Part shown: piece after piece, positions 1 through 10,934 of the stretch
Layout of the letters: every line of letters starts with the position of its first letter
Position numbering within the stretch: position 1 is the stretch's first letter
DNA from: Aporrectodea caliginosa
Taxonomy: Eukaryota; Annelida; Clitellata; Crassiclitellata; Lumbricidae
DNA: 64,000 bases
Reading direction: 5' to 3'
Assembly: GCA_020284085.1 (NCBI GenBank)
Contig: JACEVL010000519.1
Coordinates: 1,538,001-1,602,000 of the forward strand
Notes under the pieces: model-generated
The model's input: the letters and a program-made list of their open reading frames with translations, nothing else
The model's database searches: none
Told to the model about the DNA's origin: nothing
Position numbers and translations under genes: made by a program

Positions 1-24
1 TAACAATGCATACCACCTCGTGGG

Positions 25-285
25 GTGAGGAGATGGTGGAATTGTAACACGTTGGCACAAAGATCAGAAGGAGGCAGGTTCAATACCTGCTAACCCCATA
101 ACGTTGACACTTATTTCAACTCCGTAGGGGGTGACTGTAAAATGAGCAGTAGTACAGGCTGCCACACAGTTAAATTCAACTCCTGTTAAACTTGTTATCA
201 TCTGTTACTACTATATCATGTAATCTCACTCCATACTTGTCAGTTTGAATTAATAAACGAATACTATTATTATTTTTATTATTTG
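25..285 (+). mobile_element. SINE-A copy 1 (tRNA-derived)
   Basis: The copy opens with a tRNA-like promoter head: an A-box-like stretch near 30-60 and a B-box-like GGTTCAATACCTGC near 80. A body containing GCCACACAGTTAAATTCAACTCC follows in two blocks, then a 3' end with AATTAATAAACGAATA and an (ATT)n-type tail. The same order is seen at 7285-7600, 10935-11215, 32570-32850 (all minus) and 58300-58590 (plus). Retrotransposed by a LINE; no protein is encoded. Confidence 0.75.
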
Positions 286-343
286 CCAAACACAGTCTTT
301 CTGAAATATTGCTGCTTAGCTCATTAGAAGGTGATTGAAAGTC

Positions 344-470
344 TGCTTGTGTAAAAATGCACTGGATTAATGATTCTTGTGTAAAAATACACTGGGTTAA
401 AGATTCTTGTGTAAAAATACACTGGGTTAAAGATTCTTGTGTAAAATACACTGGGTTAAAGATACTTGTG
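344..470. repeat. 30-bp tandem repeat, about 4 copies
   Basis: Direct tandem copies of a unit containing TTCTTGTGTAAAAATACA followed by CTGGGTTAAAGA. Because 30 is divisible by three, the short open frames across it on both strands are repetitive peptides and not genes. Confidence 0.9.
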
Positions 471-1008
471 CATCTGCCTGTGCTTTGTTGTAACTCTGGG
501 GGCTATACATCAAACTGTTGTATGTATTGGCCCATGGATGCTTTTCTTGATCAATAAATGGTTGTTCCTTGGTCCAGAAGTTTCACAATGCAGGACAGAA
601 ATTTTGACACATGTGATGCATTATCTGTAAGTTGCCAGACCACTTTACAAGATGAGCTTCTTTGCATTTCTTTATCAGCACCCTGTTGTGTCCTGTTGAA
701 ATTCATTCTGTTTCATTGTGATTAATGGTGACAGTGTGGGATGTCCCTAAGAACTGGCTATTGAAATTGTGCTATATAAATAAATGATTTCATTGGCCTC
801 TGTTGGCATACAGTATGGCGTATGCAAAAATTTGTACCTGCATGTTAACTAACAAGTGGCCATATATTGCAATGAAGCAGTTGATGGTTGATTGGAGGTT
901 TGGCATGACTAGGCACTTGTGATTCTCATCTCAAATTCGTGGTTCTATAATATTATTGTTATTAATTTAATTTGTAATGAGCGCATGGTCACACCGAAAT
1001 GTGAATCT
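471..1008. other. Unannotated non-coding stretch
   Basis: Unique AT-rich sequence. No exon with plausible splice borders, no recognisable RNA and no repeat boundary was found. Confidence 0.5.
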
Positions 1009-1125
1009 GAGGCGCGGATTGTCAGCCGCCAGGTGAAGATGCAGTTAGATATCCAAATGCTTGAAAGCCAAGGAGAAAGTGAGTTTTGAGCCGCTTTTTG
1101 AAGGAAGGGAGTGAATTTGAGCTAC
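960..1125 (+). repeat. Dispersed repeat R1, copy 1
   Basis: The stretch GAGGCGCGG...CAGTTAGATATCCAAATGCTTGAAAGCC recurs at 13480-13528 as AGGCGCGG...CAGTTAGATATCCAGATGTTTGAAGGCC. The second copy is interrupted there by a hAT element and resumes at 14737. R1 is therefore an interspersed repeat, probably a decayed LINE or SINE 3' region related to the AGGCGC-containing fragments elsewhere in the window. Confidence 0.6.
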
Positions 1126-1829
1126 AAACAGATAGTAGATAAGAAGAATGCACAGAGACTATTAACTGTTGCCAATGCCAAGGGCCTTTCTAGTATCTTG
1201 TAGAAGATGCCAGGTTCTAGAAAACTGGAAAAAAGATACTGTTTAAGCCATGGAAGATGGAAACTGGAATACACATTGGCTTCTGAATAAATAAATTATG
1301 ACTGATGTGATTAGTTATTTGTTGTGGTCTACTTCCCAGTTGTTAAAACAAATGCTTATTTCATATGACTGAAAAGTTAGATGAATTTATCTCGATCTAT
1401 ATTAATCATGTTGTTGTTGAAGTCTTTAATGTATTTGACACCTTTGAAAGCGAGACTTGTTAATTGGTTAAGAGAGAGTCATCTGGAGATCTCGCGATAT
1501 CTCGAGTATAAATATTTTGTTGAGTATCACCGTCGAGTACCATTTCACGTTATTTTCATTGATGTGAATTGCTTTGCTGGCCATGTTCAGATTGATCTTG
1601 GTTGTTGTCAAGCATCTCTTGAAGTGACTATCTATCTGCTTTAAGTATCCAATACCTATTTAATCAGGCAGTTTATCAGTTTTACTAGAGACGTGTTGGT
1701 GTGTGTAAGATACTTGTACAATCTCTGTTGGCGATCTTTGTGTCTTGCCTATTTTCTGGTTCAAATGCCAGTGCATCATGCGAAATGGACAATTATTCAT
1801 TGTCCAGCAGCCAATAAGGAAAAGTTGTC
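1126..1829. other. Unannotated non-coding stretch
   Basis: An 87-codon open frame (1381-1644, plus) is present but shows no recognisable domain and no homology I know. I treat it as chance. Confidence 0.5.
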
Positions 1830-2145
1830 CAATCGTTGCTTTGTTGTTGTCCAGCTGTTGCATTGCTGTTGTCCAGTTGTTGTATTGCTGTTGTCCAGGT
1901 GTTGCATAGCTGTTGTATTGCTGTCCAGCTGTTGCCTTGCTGTTGGCCAGTTGTTGCTTTGCTGTTGTCCATTCGTTGCTTTGCTGTTGTCCAGGTGTTG
2001 CTTTGCTGTTGTCCATTCATTGCTTTGCTGTTGTCCAGGTGTTGCTTTGCTGTTGTCCAGCTGTTGCTTTGCTGTTGTCCATTCGTTGCTTTGCTGTTGT
2101 CCATGTGTTGCTTTGCTGTTGTCCAGTCACTGCTTTGCCATGTTT
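1830..2145. repeat. 22-bp minisatellite
   Basis: About 14 imperfect copies of a 22-bp unit with core TTGCTTTGCTGTTGTCCA followed by a variable 4-bp spacer (TTCG, GGTG, GCTG, TGTG). The unit is not a multiple of three and contains no stop in most registers. This gives long open frames in several registers of both strands, Cys/Leu-rich on plus and Gln/Asn-rich on minus. These are shadows of the array. Confidence 0.92.
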
Positions 2146-3558
2146 ACACTTTGAACATCCAAATATTCAGGACCATGTCTGTAGGATGTTATAAGAGGCG
2201 AGCAACAAATGAGCAACTGCCTTAACCTCACATGAACTGAAATGTTGTTTATCAGTAGGAGCTAAATCACCTACAGCTGTATGTGTTTAGTACATAGTTA
2301 ATGTAATCGAAAATGAAAGCTTGGTACAAACCGTGCATTGCTTGAAGACATGACCAGTTCCTACTCATAACCCCTTAGACAGTTCCAGACGTGCTGTGCA
2401 CTAATAAGGTGCTTGGCTCTGTGCTGAGTCATGTGCTAATGTCTAAGTAAGTAAGTACTGGTAAATAAACTATTGTGGCTGATGCATAACTTCACCCTCC
2501 CAACTAAGGATACCCGGATCTATATTCTGTGAGTGTTATTTAAAGACGTATGTTAGTTAACACAAAATTCCCATAATAACTAATTTTAGCTCGGCTCTTA
2601 ATTATTCACCCGTGTAACTTGTAACTAGTTGTGTCTGTGACAACTAGGTTTGTTGAATTAAACAAAAATTGATTGATTGATTATTGAATGTATATGTGGT
2701 TTCTAGTATGCAAGTATATGCTGCAAATTCTGTATAAATTCCTCTCATGTTCTACATCCTTACCTTCAGATATCACATCTTGTCTTTAATATGCTCTGCC
2801 TAGTTGTCTGACCTTCGATAATCTGTCTGGAATGGTATCATCTGCATAAATGTAACTATTTGACCTTGACCTCTTATTCTTTTTCAAGTCTGGTGTTGCA
2901 CAGACCTTAGGCATCCAAACCTTGCTTTTGTGACTGATAATTATAATTACTAGTAATCAGTAATCAGGAGGTATAGATTTTGATAGATGTACAATGTGTC
3001 TGCATGGATTTAATGCTGGTCATCAGTGTTACACATTTAATGATTTGTTCTCATTGTTCAGAACCATGTTCGTGCAACTGAACAGAAAATGTTGGTGAGG
3101 CTTTGCTAGACTTTCTTAGTGTCAAATGCATGTTGGAGAAAGGCTTCCTGAGCTTAATGTGTGATGCATGACCTCGGTGGCCGCTTGATGAATCGAGCAG
3201 GGTCAGCACTTTGATAGGTGACAAATCATGTAATACGACGCCAAGTATACGATACCACTTGGCATCCACTTCACCCACTCAGTCCTCCATCTTGTATTGG
3301 CCAGTCGACAAATACCAAAACAGATTAAAAAGGTGTTGGATTACTGAGTTATGTGCTAATGAGATGTTGACCATTGGACATAATGCTGCGAAGGAGTAAT
3401 TTTTTAAGATTTATAAACAGCTGTGTTTCCACCTCCTTTATCTTTTTACCTTTCTTCTGACAGTCTGTGGGTAACTTGGACTTCTCTTGCCGTACTTTTT
3501 GTACGTGAAACGACTCAAACGAGCCATTGTCATTAGTGAGTACCTAAATACTGTTCTT
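2146..3558. other. Mostly unannotated stretch with LINE/SINE-type tails
   Basis: Contains a (TAAG)n-like tail near 2446-2460 and a (TTGA)n tail at 2669-2688 preceded by GAATTAAACAAAAATTG. Both are typical 3' ends of retroposons whose bodies are too decayed to delimit. No exon recognised. Confidence 0.45.
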
Positions 3559-3645
3559 TTCTAGGCTGGGTTGGAAGTGCCTCTGAGTAAATACCGTGAA
3601 GGGGCACTACATAAATTGTTGTAATGAATGAATGAATGAAATTGT
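3559..3645 (+). mobile_element. SINE-C 3' fragment
   Basis: GCCTCTGAGTAAATACCGTGAAGGGGCACTACATAAATT in two blocks, followed by a (TGAA)n tail at about 3628-3640. It matches the 3' end of the complete SINE-C at 12768-13005. 5'-truncated. Confidence 0.7.
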
Positions 3646-3714
3646 CAAGATCCAGCTTCAGATGTGTGCTCTGTATTTGTTTAATTAACTTAATTAATTA
3701 AATATGCACTTTTC

Positions 3715-3945
3715 ATCAGACCGTACTTGTGTGGGTCTTGGTATTGGTGCATGTATGGTCTTGGTAATGTTACATGTATGGGTCTTGGTAATGGTAATAT
3801 ATGTTGCACAGTTTTTCTTCTTCCTTCCCATGTTATCAGATGCTAATGGTACATGTACGAGTCTTGGTAATGGTACAAACATGTATGGGTGTTGATAATG
3901 GTACATATATAGGTCTTGGTAATGGTAATACCTGTTACACCCTGT
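3715..3945. repeat. Imperfect tandem repeat, about 24-bp unit
   Basis: Repeated GGTCTTGGTAATGGTA with ACATGTATG spacers, interrupted by a non-repeat insert containing CTTCTTCCTTCCCATGTTATC. The insert itself recurs near 3950-3970. Confidence 0.75.
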
Positions 3946-4253
3946 TTCCTCTTCCTTCCCATGTTATCTGATGGTGTTGATGTATGGACTGGAGTCTCGT
4001 ATCTTTTCCGATTTGTCTGTCTTCTGTAGCTTGTCTTCGGGTGACTCCAGGGAGTCCAGGGTGAGTGCAGGTGCTTAGATCTTGGATAGTTCTCTCCGAA
4101 GAATTATGATCATAGAATTCGGCTTTGCTTCAATGCAACTGTCGAGTGATGTCTTCTTTGTGTGTTGCGATAATGATACCCGGAATTCAGTTAGATATAT
4201 TAGCCATATATGCATGTATGTACTGATATGGACATACATACATTACCATAGGG

Positions 4254-4445
4254 ATGCAGTGGTGTAGTGTTATGTTCTGTGCCTTGTAACCAAAGGGTCG
4301 CAGGTTCGAATCTACCTGAAGCCACTGCGTAGCGACCTTGGACAAATTGCTCACCCACAATTGTCTGTGAGGAAGGCAATGGAGATAATTTATTCGTACC
4401 CATCGCCGCCAAATGGCTGGCGTCAGGAACTGATGATGATGATTA
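4254..4445 (+). mobile_element. tRNA-derived SINE with RTE-type LINE tail
   Basis: The head (GTGGTGTAGTGTTATG, then GCAGGTTCGAATCTACC) and the body with GCGTAGCGACCTTGGACAAATTGC match SINE-C. From about 4378 the sequence changes to AATGGAGATAATTTATTCG, then ACCCATCGCCGCCAAATGG and GTCAGGAACTGATGATGATG. That 3' half matches the end of the LINE fragment at 31714-31945. The copy is therefore a SINE carrying a LINE-derived 3' end and (TGA)n tail. Confidence 0.75.
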
Positions 4446-5415
4446 TCTTGATGCCTATCTATTTTAGAAACCTTGCCAAGACTTGGACCTATGGCTATCT
4501 TAGATCTAAAGAGAAGCAATGGAAGATATACATTATACAGTATACTGAAAATGCTTCTTGAATCATCTGTACCATCTCTCATTTGAATGCAGTGTCAAGT
4601 CCTCTCACTCGGTTGTTAGCTAAGTCGTAAGTGTTATGCATAACATGTCTGACCTTTCAGGTAGAATCCTCAGCATGTCTTAAGAGCATCTGGTATACTG
4701 TGCAATGGTTGCTATTTATTCAAAATGGCAGAGCTTCTAGAAATTATGTGTTCCTCTAAGTTGACCTCATCTTCATGAGTTATTGTTGAATACCAGTTAA
4801 GACAAGACAATGTATGTAATTATAATCGTAATTGTAAAATCCAAATCTCTAAAGCACTATTCAAAAGCTAAACGCAGGCTCCAGCTTATTCACGACTGCT
4901 GCGTCATGTCAGAGGGGTTGTCCAGAGATGTCCACTGGAGATCCGAGTCCCATTTGCCAAGAGACCAGAGAGAGGCAGAGGAGCTGTTAAGGCAGGTTGA
5001 GGACAAGAAGGCGTGGAAAGGGAAGGATTGGATGGATTAGGATAGGAATTCTTGCTGAAGTGGAACTTCAGTTTGAAGTGGAAAGACTCCAGGTGATAAA
5101 TAGAGGAACCTGAGGCAGAGAATGGTGACAGGCAGAGAATGGTGACAGAACATTGATATTGGTGGGGAATTGAGAGTTTGTGGAATACTTTTACACTTAA
5201 TAACATGCAATTTTTGTACAAAGTCTGTAAACCAGACAAAACCGGTTTAAACCACCAGTAGTGCTCAGCAGACCGGAAAGTTTGAAATGACATATTGGGG
5301 GATTCTTTTATTGAGACATTTGCATGGTCTACAGTATTGGTTAAAGTTTCGAAATTTTGGAATTTCCCACTTAGCTGCTTGCAGAACATGTTCAATTCTG
5401 CATGCTAGTCAAGCA
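4446..5415. other. Unannotated non-coding stretch
   Basis: Contains a short direct duplication of GGCAGAGAATGGTGACA near 5115-5148. A 163-codon minus frame at 4904-5395 has no recognisable domain and is probably chance. Confidence 0.45.
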
Positions 5416-5706
5416 ATAGAAAAAGAGCAGTCCCTTATGATAGCCCTGAGGCAGCCATGGTTATGAAGTGTTAACAACTTCATTTTCTTAGCCTCGACAT
5501 ACGAGTGCAGGTGGCCAGTCCTCTCCCTTGCTGTCTCAACTTCCCACTGACATTGTATGGTCAGTGTACTCGTTATAGCTGAGTTGGCTAGGGGGTGCAA
5601 GTGGAGCAGAAATCTCAGACCACATTTCTGCCCTGGTGGGGATTTAAACCTCCGACCTCTCGACTGACAGTTCTGCATGCTAACCACTAAACTATCCAGC
5701 ACCCAC
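5416..5706 (-). mobile_element. SINE-B copy 1
   Basis: Read on the minus strand: a tRNA-like head (TAGTGGTTAGCATGCAGAA region with B-box GGTTTAAATCC), a body with TAGCCAACTCAGCTATAACG and GTGGGAAGTTGAGACAGC, then CTTCATAACCATGGCTGCC and CTATCATAAGGGACTGCTC. Same order and end as the copy at 24987-25608. Confidence 0.85.
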
Positions 5707-6135
5707 TGTTAAACAATAACTGGAGTGCAATTGTAATTGTGCCATTTTGGAAAGCCATTGACCCACCTGTGGGGCTCTTTGCTATTGAGTGTTGTGTGTT
5801 TTTCGGAGCAGAACTAGCAGCTGCTGTTCCTTGGCTTTGCCGTCTCTGCTGCCGATGCTATGGCCACTGGCCAGCACAGGGCGGTGGTAATAGCAAGCCA
5901 ACCAACCAGTCCGCTCTAAGATTGACCGGTTCGGATGACTTAAGGCTGGACGAAAGGCCCATTGATCTCCCTGCCAAGTGCTGGCTCGTAAACGTGCAAG
6001 GGAGATTGTCGGAGAAGGGTCGGTCGGGAACAATGAACTGGGTTGATGATGAATGTGGACTGGATATACGCCATAGAAGGGACATGTTTGCAGCTGTGCC
6101 ACTTCGATTTATTCCTCTAATATCAGGGTCTTGAG
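5707..6135. other. GC-richer block with overlapping open frames
   Basis: By eye this block is clearly more GC-rich than its surroundings. It carries a 131-codon plus frame (5739-6134) and two overlapping minus frames of 106 and 127 codons. None shows a domain I recognise, so no product is proposed. It could be a fragment of a transposon or a decayed retrocopy. Three overlapping frames are expected where stop codons are depleted by GC content. Confidence 0.3.
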
Positions 6136-7284
6136 AGCTGGTATTATACTGCTGAAAATGTTCAGCAGTAGAGAAACAATGCTTACCTATTAAGGCAGCT
6201 GAAAATGTTTCGAGTAATGGCATGGCCATTGTCGTTGGCATAGAGAAGCTCCATTTGCCTAAAGCTCATGTATACTTTTAGTATTGTTGTTCATTTTATA
6301 CTTGTTAGTAGAAACACTATATAGCAGTTTAATGATTATTGAACATTAAAATGCACATATAATGGACTCCAGGCCTCTATTTTGGCTTTAATATGCTGAT
6401 CTTTTATGATCTTTCTATTGTATTTTTTGTCATTTTTTTTGTCAGTATAGAAATTATAAAAGCAATATGCATGAATACTATACATGTCTTGTTTCAATAT
6501 ATTGTTTATGTATTGTACTGTATGGCATTGTTCTTTTCATTACATTGCGTATGTCTGTATAGATGCATTCCTTTCAACTACATTTTCCAATCAATGAGAG
6601 AATGTGAACTTGTTTTCTGTAGCAGTTGCTTTTTCTTTTATAGAAAGCACTTCTCAAGTCTTTGCTTGCTTGACCTGTCGTAAAACGTGGTTATTTATTG
6701 TAGGTTGGGTGTTAGAAAGATTACTGGCTATGAAATTGTCTCCCTATAGGAAGGCAGCTGACTTAATGGATTTGAGGGAACTGGAAAGTGGCCATTAAAT
6801 CAGTTTTGTTTATCTTTTGGTGGATTTTGTTCTTGTTATAGGAGGTTTTATAGTAGCCTTGTTATTTCAGTGATGGTAGTTCATACGCTTCTACCAAGAA
6901 CTAGTTGTGTAATTGATTTGCCATGCACTGGGTCTACTACATCGAGGCTAGGCACAGAGTCCATACACTTCTACCAAGAACTGTAGGAGCACGTTGTGTT
7001 ATTGATTTGCAATGCACTAGGTTTACTACAAGGCACAAATAAGAATGCTAAGCTTAACAGGTTTTTGCATAGGCCTGATTGCATCCCTTCATAAATCGCA
7101 ATGCAAAGTCTGCAGTTGGGGACTTGGGATTCCTGGAAATTGCAAATCAACTTGCATCTGTCGCCCAAGGCTGCTGGTCTGGGAGTGCTTCTGAAAGAAT
7201 GAATGAAAAGCATGTGGCTATATGTTCTGCCTTTTAAACCATCTTCAATGAACAGAAGAGTTCGCAGATGTTTATGTACAGTGC
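6136..7284. other. Unannotated non-coding stretch
   Basis: A local direct repeat, CTTCTACCAAGAACT (6890s and 6967-6981) with TTGATTTGC(C/A)ATGCACT downstream of each, indicates a roughly 80-bp imperfect tandem duplication at about 6880-7035. Otherwise nothing recognisable. Confidence 0.5.
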
Positions 7285-7600
7285 TTGACTGGTTGTAATA
7301 ATAATAATAATATTAATAATGATGATAATAATAATAATACTATTTGTTTATTAATTCATATTGACAAGTATACAGTAAGGTTATATGCTATAGTAGTAAC
7401 AGATGATAACAAAGTTGAACAGGAGTTGAATATGACTGTATGGCAGCCTACAGGTGCCCGTCTGTCCTACTGCTCATTTTACAGTTGTCCCTGTAGTGAG
7501 TTGAAGGCTGAGTCAGTAATATGGGGCTAGCAGGCATCGAACCTGCGTCCTTGTGATCTTCATGCCAGCGTGTTGCCATTCAACCATCTCCCTGTTGCTT
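7285..7600 (-). mobile_element. SINE-A copy 2
   Basis: On the minus strand: a tRNA-like head with B-box-like GCAGGTTCGATGCCTGC, a body with TAAATGAGC-type and GGCTGCCATACAGT-type segments, and an (ATT)n tail that appears here as AATAATAAT at 7298-7340. Same architecture as the copies at 25-285 and 58300-58590. Confidence 0.8.
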
Positions 7601-8103
7601 TGATTTGTTCTGTGGTAAAATGTTCTTCATGTTGTAATGCCTCTATAGTTTGTGTAATTGGTCTTGTTCTAACATCTGATAACATCTATGGGCTTATGTT
7701 GTTCATTCCATCTTTTATGCTGAATAAGTTCTATATTCTGATTGCCATTCCTTCCAACTGCAAATTGAGTTTGAGTTTGAGTTTATTGAACCATTTGCAT
7801 TCAAATTCAAAATTACAGTGCATAAACAGCAATCACATTAAACAACTTAATTATCTAACAGCACGTTATAGTTTAACAGTATGTGAGCCAAAAGAATATG
7901 AGTATGCGAGTCAAGTAGCAAATGATTCATGAGGAGATGAAGCTGGGACAGCTTATCTAGTCTTCCCCACTGGTTACCAGTCAAAGAAATACAACAACAA
8001 AATGTATTGGGTTAACAGGCTAAGGCAGCCGTACAGTTAGTAACAGTATTCATAGTTAAAACGATAATAGTCAGCATCACACTCCAAGTTATGAGTTGCT
8101 GAG

Positions 8104-8877
8104 TTAGTACTGGTCAATCAGAAAAGTCTTATATACACACTTGAATGCAATCAGCGAGCGTAGTTCACGCATGCAAGAATCAATAGAGTTCCACAACTGC
8201 GGTCCTTTAATTCTGACCGAGAAACATCTAGCATTTATCCTGCCTTTTTCTGTTCTGTAGTTTTGTCTATGTCTGGTGTTATAATCATGTACATCAGTAA
8301 TCACTGTGAAGTATGAGTTAAATAAAGCTGGGAGAGTGCCATTGTGGTGCCGGTACATTAACATTGCAAGATGAAGTTTATAAATGTCGTAAATTGTTAA
8401 AAGGTTTAAGGACTTAAACAGGTGGCAACTCTCTGCTAGATAATGAGCTCCACTGATAACTCTTATTGCCCTTTTTTGGAGGATGTATATAGGTTTAAGC
8501 GTATTCTGATACCCACCTGCCCACACCACAGTACAATAATTTAAATAAGGCAGTAGAAGGGTAGTGTACAATAACTTGAGAGAGTGAGCTGGTAAAGACC
8601 CCTTAAGTCTGTGAATGATCCCCACAGTTTTGGCTACCTTGTTCTTCACATGCTCCACATGCTCCTTCCAAGTAAGGTTCTCATCAATGATAACCCCCAG
8701 AAATTTGACTTTAGAGACTCTGCACAATTGAACGTTATCGATAGTTAATGTAGGGTCAAAAGTATTCAGTATCCTAGACTTTTTGCTTTTAAATAAAACA
8801 TAGTTTGACTTCTTTATATTAAGTGATAACATGTTCACTTGGAACCAGCAAGATAACTTACTAAGCTCCAAATTCAT
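8104..8877 (-). pseudogene. LINE ORF C-terminal region fragment
   Basis: A 257-codon frame downstream of the RT catalytic box. It begins around L-S-C-W-F-Q-V-N-M-L-S-L-N and contains KVKFLGVIIDENLTWKEHV, then VGIIHRLKG, LPYLNYCTVVWAG, YNTRHRQNY and ISGAHYLA. These are the standard thumb and C-terminal landmarks of CR1/Jockey-group LINE proteins (FLGV-D-LTW, Y-N-C--VW, TR). The ATG at 8877 lies inside the domain and is not a real start. The ORF stops at TAG/TAC sequence near 8104, followed by the 3' UTR and (ACTCAA)n tail. Confidence 0.88.
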
Positions 8878-8908
8878 AATTTGGAATAGTTGAGAGTAGT
8901 TTTTCCCA

Positions 8909-9822
8909 TTATAAAAGCCGAAGTATCATCTGCAAAAGTACCAGTTGCAGGGTGGGGGAGCAGGTTGTGATGTCGTTTATGTAGATGAGAAATAATAAAG
9001 GACCCAAATTTGAACCTTGCGGAACCCTGCAAAGTATGGGTGCAAGACTGGATAGAACCCCTGCATAGGAAACCCGTTGATATCTATCCTTGAGATAGGA
9101 TCTAAACCATTCCAGAGCAATCCCACGAATTCCATAATGGTATAGCTTGGCAAGTAAAATGTCATGATTTAAAGTATCGAATGCTTTTGACAAGTCTAAA
9201 AATACACCCAGAGTACAACTACTTACATCCATAGCTTCGGAAATATTGTCTAGGACTTCGATAATAGCTAAGTTGGTAGAGTGGTTCTTTCTGAATCCAA
9301 ATTGTTTTTCATATAGAATTTGGTTAACTGAAAGAAAATCATATATTCGCTTGTACATAGCTTTCTCCAGAATCTTAGAAAAGCAATTTAACTTGGAAAT
9401 GGGATGATAGTTCTTTATCTCAAGACAGTCTCCAGTTTTAAATATAGGGGAGATAATGGCAGTTTTCATATTAAAGGGAACAATGCCTGTTAAGAAAGAT
9501 TGATTGACCAAGTGGGTCAACGGTAGTGATACATACTTGGCAATACGTTTTATGATATCAACTGGTAAATCGAGTGAACCAGTGGCTTTGGTATTTTTCA
9601 AACTAGCTATGATGGCCTGGATTTCAGCCTCATTGGTAGGGACTAAAAATATGGTGTGACTATTCATGTCTTTGAGGTAGCTGTCATAGGAAGTAGAGGA
9701 AGTAGGGATTTCGGCGGCCATTTTTAGTCCTAGAGTAGCGAAATACTCATTAAAAGCATTAGCAATTAATGTGGGGTCTTCTAGTAGTTTATCGTTAATT
9801 CGTATAGGGGACCTAATCCCAG
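8909..9822 (-). pseudogene. LINE reverse transcriptase fragment
   Basis: An open frame without stops runs from just after a TGA near 9822 down to 8909; the first ATG is at 9721. Counting from that ATG, the 270-residue product shows the RT fingers motif around residues 85-110 (IISPIFKTGD, IKNYHPIS), GFRKNHST at 142-149, motif A LDLSKAFD at 175-182 with the first catalytic Asp, and motif B VPQGSNLGP at 233-241. The frame is lost just before motif C. The FADDT box is present at 8922-8936 but in a different frame, so the catalytic Asp pair is not joined to the rest. Before the ATG the same frame continues through N-E-Y-F-A-T-L-G. In its family this protein copies the element's RNA at the target site. 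Here it is inactive. Confidence 0.9.
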
Positions 9823-10234
9823 GGGCTCATTTTGATGCAAAGCTTCTTTAATAACCCCCCAAATTTCCTTAAGGTTGTCCTTACAGACTTCTAGTCTATT
9901 GACATAGTATTGTTTCTCACAATTACGTAATATATTAGTGAGTTTATTTTTATAGGTGCTATATTTCTTATAGCATAACTCGCCCTGATTCTGCCCTTGG
10001 AGAATTGCAGCATTTTTGTATTGTCAGTTGAAAGAACTGACTTTGAAACATTTTGAGCAGCAACAGGAGGGTGAGTTATGTAACTGAAAACAACCTGCTT
10101 TATTTATGTTGGCATATGGTATGACGTTGACTACATTCTTACCCACCTTCTGACGTAAGTGGTATTCAAGAAGGTGACTTTGCAGGTGTGCATAGCTGTG
10201 AAATCATCTATCATTCAGAGATGATTCCAGAGTA

Positions 10235-10607
10235 AGGCCAAAACAAAATAATGTTGTGTTTCCGGTAACCCGACCAACTCACTTTTTTAGGCCCGACTGA
10301 AAATTTTGTAAAAAAAATTTTTTTATAAAAAAATTATTTAAAAACATTTTTTTTTTAATTAAAAAATTTTTTTTTTAATTGACACATGAATTTAACCTTT
10401 GCGACATTGATAACATTGCTTTCCATTGCATAAAAATATTTTTTTTCCTCAGCAAGGTGAAATATGATGACGATATATTCGTTTATTATTATACAACGAT
10501 GCAGCATTGCATAAAAATATTTTACAAAATAAAAAATTTTTTCCTACCTACCTACCCAGATTTTAAAACCACTGTTACCGGAAACACACCTATATTTTTT
10601 TTGGCCT
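10235..10607. mobile_element. MITE-like element with about 35-bp terminal inverted repeats
   Basis: The left end reads AGGCCAAAACAAAATAATG then TTGTGTTTCCGGTAAC. The right end read in reverse is AGGCCAAAAAAAATATAGG then TGTGTTTCCGGTAAC, including a perfect 14-bp inverted match GTGTTTCCGGTAAC. The 373-bp interior is AT-rich with A/T runs at 10310-10380 and two direct copies of CATTGCATAAAAATATTTT. No coding capacity. The target duplication is not clear (possibly TA or none), so the superfamily is unassigned. Confidence 0.72.
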
Positions 10608-10934
10608 AATGTGTCTTCTTCAGAGATATTGGATTGTACTGGGCAAACTGTTTTTGCTGTTTGAGCTTTAGCGTTGCAACTTGACTCCCTGTGGTTTGAA
10701 AGCAACCAGTGAATGATTAATTCTGTTTGAGAAGTAGACGTCAACCCCCTCAGCACAGCAGGGGCTGTTCCTGCGGTGTTTAATCGTTCTAATCTGGCTT
10801 CGTCGAGCACCACTTCAATGAACGCTTCAATGGTACATAGACAAGATATGCATACTTTTGAACTGGATAGTTCTAAGCTGTTAGAAAACTTACGCCCTTG
10901 AGATGTAGTAAATTACAATAAGGTGATTGCTAAT

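Larger units (their letters stand above)
7763..10030 (-). mobile_element. 5'-truncated non-LTR retrotransposon (Jockey/CR1/L2-like group)
   Basis: About 2.3 kb of a LINE in minus orientation. The 3' end is marked by AATAAACTC followed by a (ACTCAA)n tail (7763-7785), a short-repeat terminus typical of CR1/L2/Rex-type LINEs. Coding similarity runs from about 10020 down to 8104. It comprises the region before the reverse transcriptase (with L-E-V-C-K-D-N-L-K-E-I-W and A-N-A-F-N-E-Y-F-A segments), the reverse transcriptase, and the C-terminal domain. The endonuclease and 5' UTR are missing. Coding is split over at least four frame segments: breaks near 9822, near 8945, and between 8922 and 8877. 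The copy is therefore dead. The clade is an inference from motif style; a tree of the RT domain would settle it. Confidence 0.88.

Noticed and set aside
4187..4582. 131-codon minus frame
   Set aside because: Runs antisense across a SINE copy; no domain.
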